DNA of 64,000 nt, from positions 1 through 64,000 of the forward strand of contig JAQUIJ010000021.1 of NCBI GenBank assembly GCA_028683385.1, in the 5' to 3' direction. The translations under genes and the position numbers were made by a program. Source of the stretch: Prolixibacteraceae bacterium. Its GTDB lineage: Bacteria; Bacteroidota; Bacteroidia; Bacteroidales; Prolixibacteraceae. The notes below the pieces were generated by a model. That model saw only the letters and a program-made list of their open reading frames with translations, had not been told where the DNA came from and made no database searches. Below are positions 35,967-44,650 of this stretch, one piece after another. Positions within the stretch are counted from its first letter, which is position 1; every line of letters starts with the position of its first letter.

Positions 35967-37275
35967 ATTTTCTGTCGAGAGGCGATATGATTTTGTTCGG
36001 ATCTTTTTTTGCAGCCCATAAAATGAGGCGCAACGACTGATCGTAAGTCAGGTAATTCCACATCCAGTTGATGAAAATCAGTAGACGGTTTTTAACACCA
36101 ACAATGGCCATTAAATGAACAAACATCCAGGTAAGCCACGCAATAAAACCGCTGAATTTCACGAACGAAAGGTCGGCAACAGCCCGGTTACGGCCAATGG
36201 TAGCCATCGAGCCGCGATCAACGTATTTGAATGGTTTTAATTCGCCATTTCTCTTCAGTGATAATAAATTTTTAGCCAGATTCCTTCCTTGCTGAATGGC
36301 GACTTGCGCAACTTGCGGATGCCCGTTCGGATAATCCGGAGTTGGCATTATTGAGACATCGCCAATGGCATAAACATCGTTCAATCCATTGATTTGGTTA
36401 TAGCGATCAACTAAAATCCGTTTTCCCCAGCCAATTGCCTCATCCGGAAGTCCTTCAGGAACAACCGGACTGATGCCGGCCGCCCAGATTACTGTTTTGG
36501 TTTCGATATGAGTGCCATCGCCAATACTGAGGATACTCCCGTCAAAATCGGTCACCCGGGTATTCAAATGAACCGTAATTCCCAGTCGTTGAAGATAAAA
36601 TTTGGCCTTTTCTGATGCATGTTTCGACATTCCCCCTAAAAGTCCCGGAGAACCCTCGATCAACGTTATCTGCATCACATCAAAATTCAGATCAGGATAA
36701 TCTTTGGGAAGAACAAATTTTTTCATTTCAGCAATGGCTCCGGCAACCTCAACTCCGGTTGGTCCGCCACCAACTACAATTACATTTAGCAAAGCTTTTC
36801 TTTCGTTTTGGTCGCGCAGTGTAACTGCTTTTTCGAAGCTTTGAAGTAAACGGTTGCGAAGCGCCATCGCTTCCGAAGCTGATTTCATGGGTATTGCATA
36901 TTCTTCCATGTTTTTCATTCCGAAGAAATTTGAATTCACTCCGGAAGAAATAATCAGATAATCATACCACACTGTGCTGAGGCTGGTTTGAAGTTCTTTT
37001 TTCTTTGGGTCGACCGAATAAACTTCAGCCACACGGATATAGACATCCTTTTGATTCTGGAAAATTTTCCGAAGTGGAAATAGGATCGAACTTGGCTCGA
37101 TTCCGGCACTGGCAACCTGATAGAATAAGGGCTGAAACTGGTGGTAATTGTTCTTGTCAATCAAAACAATCTGATACCCCGATCCGATGAGTTTCTGGGC
37201 GACTTTCAATCCACCAAAGCCTGCTCCAATAATTACAATTCGCTTTTGGGCTGTTTCAGGAATATTTACTGGCAT
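35965..37275 (-). CDS. Type II NADH:quinone oxidoreductase (NDH-2)
   Basis: Single-subunit flavoprotein that passes electrons from NADH to quinone without pumping. FAD-binding IIGAGFGG at 15-22, NADH-binding VVVGGGPTGVEVAG near 158, and a late VYAIGDVS FAD motif are all in place; the C terminus has hydrophobic stretches (FSGFIAWLTWMFVHLMAIVG) that attach it to the membrane. The ATG at 37275 (MPVNIPETAQ) is preferred, since the longer frame starts at TTG; the upstream A-rich stretch fits local start sites. 436 residues is usual for NDH-2. Confidence 0.88.
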   Translation of the reverse strand: MPVNIPETAQKRIVIIGAGFGGLKVAQKLIGSGYQIVLIDKNNYHQFQPLFYQVASAGIEPSSILFPLRKIFQNQKDVYIRVAEVYSVDPKKKELQTSLSTVWYDYLIISSGVNSNFFGMKNMEEYAIPMKSASEAMALRNRLLQSFEKAVTLRDQNERKALLNVIVVGGGPTGVEVAGAIAEMKKFVLPKDYPDLNFDVMQITLIEGSPGLLGGMSKHASEKAKFYLQRLGITVHLNTRVTDFDGSILSIGDGTHIETKTVIWAAGISPVVPEGLPDEAIGWGKRILVDRYNQINGLNDVYAIGDVSIMPTPDYPNGHPQVAQVAIQQGRNLAKNLLSLKRNGELKPFKYVDRGSMATIGRNRAVADLSFVKFSGFIAWLTWMFVHLMAIVGVKNRLLIFINWMWNYLTYDQSLRLILWAAKKDPNKIISPLDRK

Positions 37276-37642
37276 TTTAGTTTTTTTTTGATTCTTGGCC
37301 GAAACCAACGAAGTGTCTGTTTTTGTGTTTTACGACATACTTTAAACGTTTAGATCAGGTCGAAAGTTTGTCATCTGCGAAAATAAATGTCTGGTAAAGT
37401 AGCGTCATTTTTTATATAAATCAGTTAATTTCAGCATTTATTAATTGCACCGGAGTTATTTGGAATGGCACTTATTTGGTTGATTTTTAACTTTAAAATA
37501 TAGCGTGAAAGCCTGGAAAATGAGTTGAATAAAAACTCATGGTTTTGAGATGTAAAGATAAGTGTTAAATTTACATTTTATACGCTAAGGTGAATCTCAG
37601 ACCTGATAATAATTGTGCTTAAACGACTAAACTATTCAGCAA
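37276..37642. other. Divergent intergenic region, no gene seen
   Basis: This 367-bp A/T-rich region separates the divergent NDH-2 and GH97 genes and must hold both promoters, but no full TTTG/TAnnTTTG match was found. A small hairpin (ATGAGTT and AACTCAT arms near 37519-37540) is the only structure noticed. Confidence 0.4.
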
Positions 37643-39580
37643 ATGAAACGACTTTTATTAATATCATGTTGTCTTTTGGCTTTTATCGGAGCTACAAAGG
37701 CTCAGTTTTCGGTGGTATCGCCACATTTGGGCGTTGAAGCTAAAGTTGAAATTGGTAGTCAGATTCTCTATAGTGTTTATTTCAATGGAAAGCCAGTGGT
37801 TACCAACTCCTCGGTACGTTTCGAATTCAGGCAGGCGCCACCTTTGGGCGACGATCTGATTGTTCTGAAAAGCTCGTCAGTTGAAATTAACGAAACATGG
37901 ACTCCGGTCTTAAAGCGGAAAGCAACAATCCTGAACAATTGCAATGAGCTGACTTTACAACTTCAGGAGAAAAATTTTCCACGTCGACTGATTAATGTTG
38001 TATTTCGTGCATACGACGATGGAGTTGCTTTTCGCACAGAGTTTGTCGGGCCTGATAACAAACACGAATATGTGATGACCGAAGAACTCACTACTTTCAA
38101 TTTTACTTCGGATCATACTTGTTGGGCGGCAAACCACGGATCGTACCGTTCTTCTCAGGAAAATGAATTTTTCAAGCGTAAACTTTCTGACATTACCGAT
38201 CAAATGGTGATTGGATTGCCGATGACAGTTAAAGTTGCCGACGACTGTTATGCCGCCATTACTGAAGCTGAGATAACCGATTACGCCGGAATGTACCTGA
38301 AACCTGGCCATTCAGCATCCGGATTTTCAGTACGTTCGAGCCTTTCGCCACTTCCAAAACAACCCGATAACGGCGATAAAGTCAAATTTAATTTTCCGCA
38401 TAAAACACCGTGGCGGGTGATCATGTTGGGCGATTCGCCTGGTAAACTGCTTGAATCGGAAATCGTGATGAACCTGAATGAACCTTGCGCCATTGCCTAT
38501 CCATCGTGGATTAAACCTGGCATGTGCGCCTGGGATCATTGGTGGAGTGGCGAAGTAAAAATGGACAATGAAACCAATAAAAAATACATAGACCTGGCTT
38601 CCGAAATGGGTTGGCCATACCAGTTAATCGACTGGCAATGGTACGGAAAGTTCAATTCTCCGGACGCCGACATTACCAAAGTGGCGCCTCAGCTCGATAT
38701 GCCCGGAATTCTGGCTTATGCCAAGAGCAAAAATGTAAAATGCTGGGTTTGGCTTTACAATACCGATGTCGATCGTGCCGATTGGGATAAAGCTTGTGCG
38801 ACCTACGAAAGCTGGGGCGTTGCAGGTGTTAAAATCGATTTTATGGACAGCGACGATCAGCAAATGGTAAATTGGTATCACCGTATCGTAAAAACAGCCG
38901 CCGCGCATCATTTGATGGTTGATTTCCATGGAGCATACAAACCCGATGGTTTCCGCCGCACCTATCCAAACCTGGTTACCCGCGAAGGTGTGATGGGCAA
39001 CGAATACAATAAATGGTCGCTTCGGGTTACTCCTGAACACATGGTTACTTTGCCTTTTACGCGAATGCTGGCCGGACCGATGGATTTTACTCCCGGAGGT
39101 TTCCTGAGCCGTACGCCTGAAAAATTTCAGAACGGAACGCCTGCACAGGTTTTGGGAACACGGGCGCTCCAATTGGCTCAGTTTGTGGTTTACGATAGTC
39201 CGTTTATGGTGGCTTGCGATGCTCCTGAAAATTATAAAGGACAATTGGGATCCGAATTCCTCCAGAAAGTCAAAACCATGTGGGATGATACTCGTATTTT
39301 GAACGGACAAGTTGGCGAATACATCACTTCGGCACGCCGTTCAGGAAACGAATGGTTTATTGGCTCGATGACCAACAGTGATGCCCGTTCGCTCGAAATC
39401 AAACTTGATTTTCTGGATAAAGGAAAGTATAAGCTGGTTTCTTTTGAAGATATTCCTGAATCAGCCATTGACGCTGAAAAGGTAGTGCGCAATTCGAAAG
39501 ATGTGGTCAAAGGCGATATCCTGAAAATTACGATGGTGTCGGGTGGGGGCTTTGCCGCTTATCTGGTGCCTATGAAATAA
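37643..39580 (+). CDS. GH97 alpha-glycosidase, retaining type
   Basis: Family 97 glycoside hydrolase acting on alpha-linked galactose or glucose, probably in the periplasm (signal peptide 1-20, no sorting domain). The N-terminal beta-sandwich spans about 21-280, the (beta/alpha)8 domain about 281-560, and a C-terminal beta domain follows. CAWDHWWSGE and QLIDWQWYG are family signatures. GVKIDFMDSDDQ puts Asp399 where retaining GH97 alpha-galactosidases keep their nucleophile; inverting SusB-type enzymes have glycine there. A retaining alpha-galactosidase-like activity is therefore the best guess, which would fit galactomannan debranching beside the GH26 mannanase. It precedes araD and araB on the same strand but with a 175-bp repeat-filled gap. 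Confidence 0.88.
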   Translation: MKRLLLISCCLLAFIGATKAQFSVVSPHLGVEAKVEIGSQILYSVYFNGKPVVTNSSVRFEFRQAPPLGDDLIVLKSSSVEINETWTPVLKRKATILNNCNELTLQLQEKNFPRRLINVVFRAYDDGVAFRTEFVGPDNKHEYVMTEELTTFNFTSDHTCWAANHGSYRSSQENEFFKRKLSDITDQMVIGLPMTVKVADDCYAAITEAEITDYAGMYLKPGHSASGFSVRSSLSPLPKQPDNGDKVKFNFPHKTPWRVIMLGDSPGKLLESEIVMNLNEPCAIAYPSWIKPGMCAWDHWWSGEVKMDNETNKKYIDLASEMGWPYQLIDWQWYGKFNSPDADITKVAPQLDMPGILAYAKSKNVKCWVWLYNTDVDRADWDKACATYESWGVAGVKIDFMDSDDQQMVNWYHRIVKTAAAHHLMVDFHGAYKPDGFRRTYPNLVTREGVMGNEYNKWSLRVTPEHMVTLPFTRMLAGPMDFTPGGFLSRTPEKFQNGTPAQVLGTRALQLAQFVVYDSPFMVACDAPENYKGQLGSEFLQKVKTMWDDTRILNGQVGEYITSARRSGNEWFIGSMTNSDARSLEIKLDFLDKGKYKLVSFEDIPESAIDAEKVVRNSKDVVKGDILKITMVSGGGFAAYLVPMK

Positions 39581-39639
39581 AGTTCGGAGTGTCTGGAATG
39601 CGCTAAAGTGTCTAATGTGCTTTTGGTCATTTACTTTGT

Positions 39640-39746
39640 GTCATTTGTTGTCATTCGCTTTGCGTATGATCCTTCAAGGTTTTACAATTAATGACCATCT
39701 AATGACCACAATGACAATAAATGACTTGGAATTTGGAACTTGAAAC
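39640..39746 (-). repeat. Degenerate intergenic repeat, copy 1
   Basis: The region is full of GTCATT-like units. Its 27 bases at 39720-39746 are identical to the reverse complement of 55055-55081, and 39640-39657 is identical to the reverse complement of 55159-55176. The order and rough spacing (62 versus 77 bases) are kept, so the two regions are copies of one element in opposite orientation. Confidence 0.75.
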
Positions 39747-39755
39747 TGAAAATAT

Positions 39756-40442
39756 ATGCTCGAAAAATTAAAAGAAGAAGTTTGCAAAGCCAATCTGGAT
39801 TTGGTAAAACACGGATTGGTAATTTTTACCTGGGGAAATGTAAGTGCCATCGACCGCGAAAGTGGCTTGGTGGTTATCAAGCCCAGCGGTGTTTCATACG
39901 ACACCATGAAACCATCGGACATGGTGGTGCTGAATCTGAAAGGAGAAGTGGTTGAAGGCAACCTGAAACCATCGAGCGATGCGCCAACTCACCTCGAATT
40001 ATACCGCCAGTTCCCGAATATTGGAGGGGTTGTACATACTCATTCCGAATGGGCAACAAGCTGGGCTCAGGCTGGCCGTGGCATTCCTGCTGTCGGAACT
40101 ACTCATGCCGATTATTTTTATGGCGAAATCCCGTGCACCCGTAAAATGACCGAAGCTGAAATCAAAGGCGAATATGAACTGGAAACCGGGAAAGTCATTG
40201 TCGAAACTTTCAAAGGGTTGGATCCGGATATGATTCCCGGTGTCTTAGTCAACAATCATGCGCCGTTTACCTGGGGAAAGAACGCCGACGATGCCGTTCA
40301 CAATGCTGTGGTAATCGAAGAAGTGGCAAAAATGACCTTCCGGAGTTTGCAGTTAAATGCGGCAACCAGCATGGATCAGGTTTTGCTGGATAAACATTTT
40401 CTCCGGAAACACGGTAAGAATGCGTATTACGGACAGAAATAG
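39756..40442 (+). CDS. araD: L-ribulose-5-phosphate 4-epimerase
   Basis: Zinc-dependent class II aldolase-fold enzyme converting L-ribulose-5-phosphate into D-xylulose-5-phosphate. [11 protein letters not shown] (Asp75), [16 protein letters not shown] (His94, His96) and NNHAPFTWG (His168) give the expected metal site; FTWGNVS and KPSGVSYD bind phosphate. Length 228 is typical. It lies 88 bp before araB, with a 32-bp palindrome between them. The isomerase araA is not in the window. Confidence 0.93.
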   Translation: MLEKLKEEVCKANLDLVKHGLVIFTWGNVSAIDRESGLVVIKPSGVSYDTMKPSDMVVLNLKGEVVEGNLKPSSDAPTHLELYRQFPNIGGVVHTHSEWATSWAQAGRGIPAVGTTHADYFYGEIPCTRKMTEAEIKGEYELETGKVIVETFKGLDPDMIPGVLVNNHAPFTWGKNADDAVHNAVVIEEVAKMTFRSLQLNAATSMDQVLLDKHFLRKHGKNAYYGQK

Positions 40443-40457
40443 ATTGTAAATACCGAA

Positions 40458-40489
40458 TTTTAGAGACGCACGATCGTGCGTCTCTAAAA
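40458..40489. repeat. Perfect 32-bp palindrome between araD and araB
   Basis: Arms 40458-40473 and 40474-40489 are exact reverse complements with no loop; the centre is GCACGATCGTGC. It begins 15 bases after araD. Without a T tract it is not a classic terminator; it could attenuate read-through, be an operator, or be a dispersed repeat. Confidence 0.8.
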
Positions 40490-40530
40490 CCCAACCCATT
40501 ATAATTAAACGTTTAACAAAACTGATAAAA

Positions 40531-42204
40531 ATGAGTCAACCCAAATTTACCATCGGATTGGATTATGGATCCGATTCGGTTCGTTCACTGATAGTGAATG
40601 TTGAAACTGGCGAAGAAGTTGCCAGCGTAGTTTTTGAATATCCACGTTGGAAGAAAGGCATGTATTGTGATGCCCCAAACAACCAGTTTCGTCAGCACCC
40701 GAAAGATTACCTGGAAGGTATGGAATACACCATTGTTGAGGCTTTAAAATTAGCTCCTGCCGGAGTCGCCCAAAATGTAGTTGGTATCTCCATCGACACT
40801 ACCGGATCGACTCCAATTGCCGTGGATGAAAAAGGTACACCGCTTTCATTAACTCCTGGCTTCGAAGAAAACCCCAACGCCATGTTTGTACTTTGGAAAG
40901 ACCATACCGGAGTGAAAGAAGCCGACGAAATTAACGAGCTATCGAAAGAATGGAACATCGATTTTACCAAATTTGAAGGCGGAGTTTATTCTTCGGAATG
41001 GTTTTGGGCCAAGTTGTTGCATGTAATCCGCGAAGATGCTGGTGTTTACCGTGCTGCTTATTCGTGGGTGGAGCATTGCGACTGGATTCCTGCCATCCTT
41101 ACCGGAAATACAAATCCAAAAACGCTGAAACGCTCGCGCTGTGCTGCAGGTCACAAAGCCATGTGGCACGAAGCTTTTGGCGGTTTACCAACTGAAGAAT
41201 ATCTCGTAAAACTTGATCCGCTGTTGAGTGGGTTGAAAGATCGTTTGTTCAAAGAAACGTTCACCTGCGACGTTTCTGCCGGAACTATAACTCCGGAATG
41301 GGCTGCCAAATTAGGTTTGCCCGCCGATGTGAAGATTGGGGTAGGGGCTTTCGATGCTCATCTTGGAGCTGTTGGCGCCGAAATTGAACCATATTACCTA
41401 AGCAAGGTGATGGGAACTTCAACCTGCGACATGTTAATTGCGCCAATGGAAGAAGTGGGTGACAAACTTATCGCTGGTATTTGCGGACAGGTTGACGGTT
41501 CAATCATTCCGGGCATGTTGGGAATGGAAGCCGGACAATCGGCTTTTGGCGATATTTATGCATGGTTTAAAAATGTGCTGACCTGGCCAACCGAACAGAT
41601 TATTGCCAGCAGTACCCTGATTGACGAAGAAACAAAGGTGAAAATGATCAATGAAATTTCATCGAAAATCATTCCTGAACTGACCCGGGCTGCTGAACTC
41701 ATTCCAATTGAAGAAAGCAGTATCGTGGCTCTCGACTGGATGAATGGCCGTCGTACTCCGGATGCCAACCAGAATCTGAAAGGCGTTATTTCAGGCCTTA
41801 ATCTGGGATCGGATGCGCCACGAATTTTCCGTGCTTTGGTTGAAGCAACAGCCTTTGGTTCGAAAGCCATTGTCGATCGTTTTGTTCGCGAAGGTGTTCG
41901 CATTGACGGTGTAATTGCGTTGGGTGGTGTGGCTAAAAAATCGCCTTTCGTGATGCAGATTGTTTGCGATGTGCTGAATATGCCAATTAAAGTGGCTCGT
42001 TCGGAACAGGCCTGTGCATTGGGCACAGCTATGGCTGCAGCCGTTGTTGCAGGAGTTTATCCGAACATTTCTGAAGCACAGAAGAAAATGGGTGGTGGTT
42101 TCGAAAAGACTTATACTCCCGATGCCAAAAATGCAGCCAAATACCAGGTTTTGTATGCCAAATACCTGAAATTAGGCGAACTGATAGAGTTTGGAATGAA
42201 ATAA
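40531..42204 (+). CDS. araB: Ribulokinase
   Basis: FGGY-family sugar kinase that phosphorylates L-ribulose at O-5, the step before AraD. GLDYGSDSVRSLIV is the N-terminal phosphate-binding motif, DTTGSTPIAVD follows, and LGGVAKKSPFVMQIVCDVL is the C-terminal ATP-site motif. MNGRRTPDANQNLKG is characteristic of AraB rather than xylulokinase. At 557 residues it has normal length. A strong terminator follows. Confidence 0.93.
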   Translation: MSQPKFTIGLDYGSDSVRSLIVNVETGEEVASVVFEYPRWKKGMYCDAPNNQFRQHPKDYLEGMEYTIVEALKLAPAGVAQNVVGISIDTTGSTPIAVDEKGTPLSLTPGFEENPNAMFVLWKDHTGVKEADEINELSKEWNIDFTKFEGGVYSSEWFWAKLLHVIREDAGVYRAAYSWVEHCDWIPAILTGNTNPKTLKRSRCAAGHKAMWHEAFGGLPTEEYLVKLDPLLSGLKDRLFKETFTCDVSAGTITPEWAAKLGLPADVKIGVGAFDAHLGAVGAEIEPYYLSKVMGTSTCDMLIAPMEEVGDKLIAGICGQVDGSIIPGMLGMEAGQSAFGDIYAWFKNVLTWPTEQIIASSTLIDEETKVKMINEISSKIIPELTRAAELIPIEESSIVALDWMNGRRTPDANQNLKGVISGLNLGSDAPRIFRALVEATAFGSKAIVDRFVREGVRIDGVIALGGVAKKSPFVMQIVCDVLNMPIKVARSEQACALGTAMAAAVVAGVYPNISEAQKKMGGGFEKTYTPDAKNAAKYQVLYAKYLKLGELIEFGMK

Positions 42205-42227
42205 AATTTCAGCGTTTTATCTGTCTT

Positions 42228-42267
42228 AAGTCAGGGTTTCACTCCAAGTGAAGCCCTGACTTTTTTT
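42228..42267 (+). terminator. Terminator of araB, ACT-CCA-AGT hairpin
   Basis: Arms 42228-42243 and 42247-42262 pair with one G-T exception around a CCA loop and lead into seven T residues. The 35-base hairpin differs by one loop base from the minus-strand hairpin at 43367-43333. Confidence 0.9.
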
Positions 42268-42352
42268 ACAGTATATGGCTATCGCAAAGTCAAAATAAAG
42301 AATTCTGAGACTAGGTGCTCTTCCGTTGTTATTGTTCGGGCAAGGGCGGTTT

Positions 42353-42829
42353 CTATAAAGAAATGGATTGAAAATTTGAAACAAATTCCCAGTTGTATAG
42401 CCTCGCATTTTTCTCCAGCAAACGGAATCCATTGGAAGATAAGTCGTAGATAGCCGCAAAATGCTTAACCATTAGTTTTTTCGCTTTTAAATGAACGGCC
42501 TCTCCGAAATCGTTATACTCTTTTTCCTGAAATAAATTTAGCGTAATCCGATTCATCGATTCAAGCTCTTCTTCTAACCGGTAAAAAGGATAATTACGAT
42601 CTTTATCGATTACCGACTCCGTTGAATTTAAAATCGCAACCGAATAGGCCAGCAACAGGTTTTCTATTTCTTCGCCAATCGAGGTTTCAGGATAAAACTT
42701 CCGAATGATCTTCAGGAGTAACTCTGAAAACTCTTTCTGGAAGGAGTGGTAAAAAGTGTCAGCTTTTTTGATTTCCTCCAAAATGAACTTCATATTTCCT
42801 TCGCTGTCAAATGAATCCATGTCCGACAT
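42353..42829 (-). CDS. Hypothetical helical protein
   Basis: Unrecognised 158-residue protein without signal peptide or membrane segment. It is acidic in its first half and appears mostly alpha-helical, with regularly spaced leucines in the region 15-60 and a Phe/Tyr-rich C terminus (LYNWEFVSNFQSISL). No domain or motif was identified. It lies on the same strand as the Rop-like gene, 115 bp away, and could be transcribed with it. Codon use looks like that of the neighbours, which favours a real gene. Confidence 0.6.
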   Translation of the reverse strand: MSDMDSFDSEGNMKFILEEIKKADTFYHSFQKEFSELLLKIIRKFYPETSIGEEIENLLLAYSVAILNSTESVIDKDRNYPFYRLEEELESMNRITLNLFQEKEYNDFGEAVHLKAKKLMVKHFAAIYDLSSNGFRLLEKNARLYNWEFVSNFQSISL

Positions 42830-42944
42830 TTAATTGGGTTTCATGTAAACTATAACAGTTGTGTTGCCAAAAAGATTAGTTGACTGACCTAAAAATCATC
42901 GAATAATGCTTGAATTCCTGAATTGTTACTAAAAGCAATTCTTT

Positions 42945-43166
42945 TCAGATTTTTATCTGATTCTGCCTGGCTGCCAATAGCTCTTTGTTTTTAGTGCTCC
43001 ATTCGTTGCAAGCTTGATAAGCCATTTCAGCAAATGAAGGGATGTCTTCAAAATCGGTTAATAGCCTGTCTTCAATTAAATCGTGCAGGTCGCTTGCTTT
43101 TTGGCTGGCTTTAAATTTCAGTTTATTGACTAAAACTTCGAGTTCACTTATTTCTTTCGCATCCAT
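42945..43166 (-). CDS. Rop-like (CCE_0567-type) small protein
   Basis: Small 73-residue helical protein. The pattern ELEVLVNKLKFKASQKASDL, then HDLIEDRL and DIPSFAEMAYQACNEW, resembles the Rop-like family (CCE_0567 type), which forms a helical hairpin and is found mostly in nitrogen-fixation gene clusters. The ATG at 43166 is chosen; a longer frame adds 19 residues without family likeness. There are no nif genes nearby. If the match is right, the genome may code for a nitrogenase elsewhere, consistent with the molybdate uptake genes at 53-59 kb. Confidence 0.55.
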   Translation of the reverse strand: MDAKEISELEVLVNKLKFKASQKASDLHDLIEDRLLTDFEDIPSFAEMAYQACNEWSTKNKELLAARQNQIKI

Positions 43167-43327
43167 AGTTTTTGATTTTAGCTTTTTCAATGGGAAAAAA
43201 CAAAAACTTTGCCATTCGATCAAGTCGCTGATAATGAGTTTTAGCTATTTCTCTAAACCTACATTTTTGTAGCGATAAACCTGCTGGACTACGTAAATGT
43301 ATGATTTCGGATGGATGGTAATGCTAT

Positions 43328-43367
43328 CAAAAAAGTCAGGGCTTCACTTCGAGTGAAACCCTGACTT
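43328..43367 (-). terminator. Terminator of the potABCD genes
   Basis: On the minus strand the arms (43367-43352 and 43348-43333) pair with one G-T exception around a 3-base loop and run into a T tract. It lies 24 bp after potD and is nearly identical to the araB terminator. Confidence 0.88.
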
Positions 43368-43391
43368 ATCCACAGAATATCTTGGGAGGTT

Positions 43392-44627
43392 TTAATTCAC
43401 ATTATTGCCTTTTACGCGACTCCACATTTCGAGTATCTGATCGTTTTTATCGAGGAAGTCGTGAAGCAATACGCAGCGGTCAACTACGCTGCTGTCGGGG
43501 TACTGAACAGAGTTAATGTGCAATTTGGCATTGCCCGGACCGAAGAAATAATTCAGGTTAACGGTTTCAGTAATTGTTGAATCTGACTGTGCTTCAATGA
43601 TTTTTGGAGTTGCAACTGCGCTGCAATAACCACTTACATCCATGTTACGCAAGGCAATCTGCGCCTGACAAAGGTAATCGAGAAAATAACTTGCAGCTTT
43701 TACGTTGCGTGCATATTTCGGGATAACCCAACCATCGAACCAGATGTTGCTACCTTCTTTAGGAACAGTATAATCGAGATTAACACCCACTTTTGATGCT
43801 TCATCAATGGCCCAAACGGCATCGCCACTCCAGGCATAATCCATCCAAACCTCGCCCTTTGTCATCATTTCCTTGCCAAAATCGGCTTCCCAGCCGGCAA
43901 GGTTAGGTTTCAAAGCTTTCAACTGTTTTTCAACCATGGCTATATCTTCGTCGGTGTGGTCGTTCGAAACATCGTAGCGCGTGCGTTTACCCGAAACAAT
44001 GTCAGGATAAAAACCATAAGTCGCTGCCATGTTGTAAACGTCCCAATAATGATCTTTCATCAGGATTTTGCCTTTATTTTTGGCATCCCACAGGCAAGCC
44101 CACGACTGAACCTCGTCTTTCGATACTTTATCGGTATTGTATAATATTCCTGAAGTTCCCCACATGTATGGAACCATGTAATCTTCGGCTTTTTTGCCCG
44201 GAACGCTAAAGGCATCCATCCGGTTACGTAAGAACGGTGAAACATTATCGAGGAAGCTTCCTGTTTTGCCAAAATTGCGATCGATTGGTAACAACAAGTC
44301 GTTTTTGAGCATTTTTTCAATCACATATTGGGTAGGGCAAGTCAGGTCGAAATCTTCTTTTCCCATGGCGATTTTGGTGTACATTACTTCAGGCATATCA
44401 AAAACCTGGTACACAATCTTTACATCTTCGCCAGTCTGCTCTTTGTACCAAACCGGAAATTCTTTCAACAAATCTTCGTCGATGTAATCTGACCAGTTGT
44501 AAATTTTCAGGACTTTTTTACGCGAATCGTCACTTTGCTTACAGGCATTAAATGCGATTGACGCAGTTGCGAGAAGCAACAGAACAACCAGTTTGCTCAT
44601 GAATTTGGATTGGATGATCTTTTTCAT
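43392..44627 (-). CDS. potD: Spermidine/putrescine-binding lipoprotein
   Basis: Substrate-binding protein of a polyamine ABC transporter. The N terminus has a lipoprotein-like signal with a cysteine after SIAFNA. The mature part begins KVLKIYNWSDYIDEDLL, the classic PotD opening, and continues with FDLTCPTQYVIEKM, YMVPYMWGTSGILYN and DYAWSGDAVWA. The ATG at 44627 gives a normal signal; the longer frame begins with GTG. Order on the minus strand is potA-potB-potC-potD. A ligand distinction between putrescine and spermidine is not attempted. Confidence 0.92.
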   Translation of the reverse strand: MKKIIQSKFMSKLVVLLLLATASIAFNACKQSDDSRKKVLKIYNWSDYIDEDLLKEFPVWYKEQTGEDVKIVYQVFDMPEVMYTKIAMGKEDFDLTCPTQYVIEKMLKNDLLLPIDRNFGKTGSFLDNVSPFLRNRMDAFSVPGKKAEDYMVPYMWGTSGILYNTDKVSKDEVQSWACLWDAKNKGKILMKDHYWDVYNMAATYGFYPDIVSGKRTRYDVSNDHTDEDIAMVEKQLKALKPNLAGWEADFGKEMMTKGEVWMDYAWSGDAVWAIDEASKVGVNLDYTVPKEGSNIWFDGWVIPKYARNVKAASYFLDYLCQAQIALRNMDVSGYCSAVATPKIIEAQSDSTITETVNLNYFFGPGNAKLHINSVQYPDSSVVDRCVLLHDFLDKNDQILEMWSRVKGNNVN

Positions 44628-44650
44628 AGATATCATTTTAAGGGTTAGAG

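Noticed and set aside
38624-39310. 228-codon frame opposite GH97
   Set aside because: Antisense shadow of conserved GH97 sequence with no recognisable protein features.
42353-43223. Toxin-antitoxin pair
   Set aside because: The two small genes are 115 bp apart, have no toxin or antitoxin motifs, and one fits the Rop-like family better.
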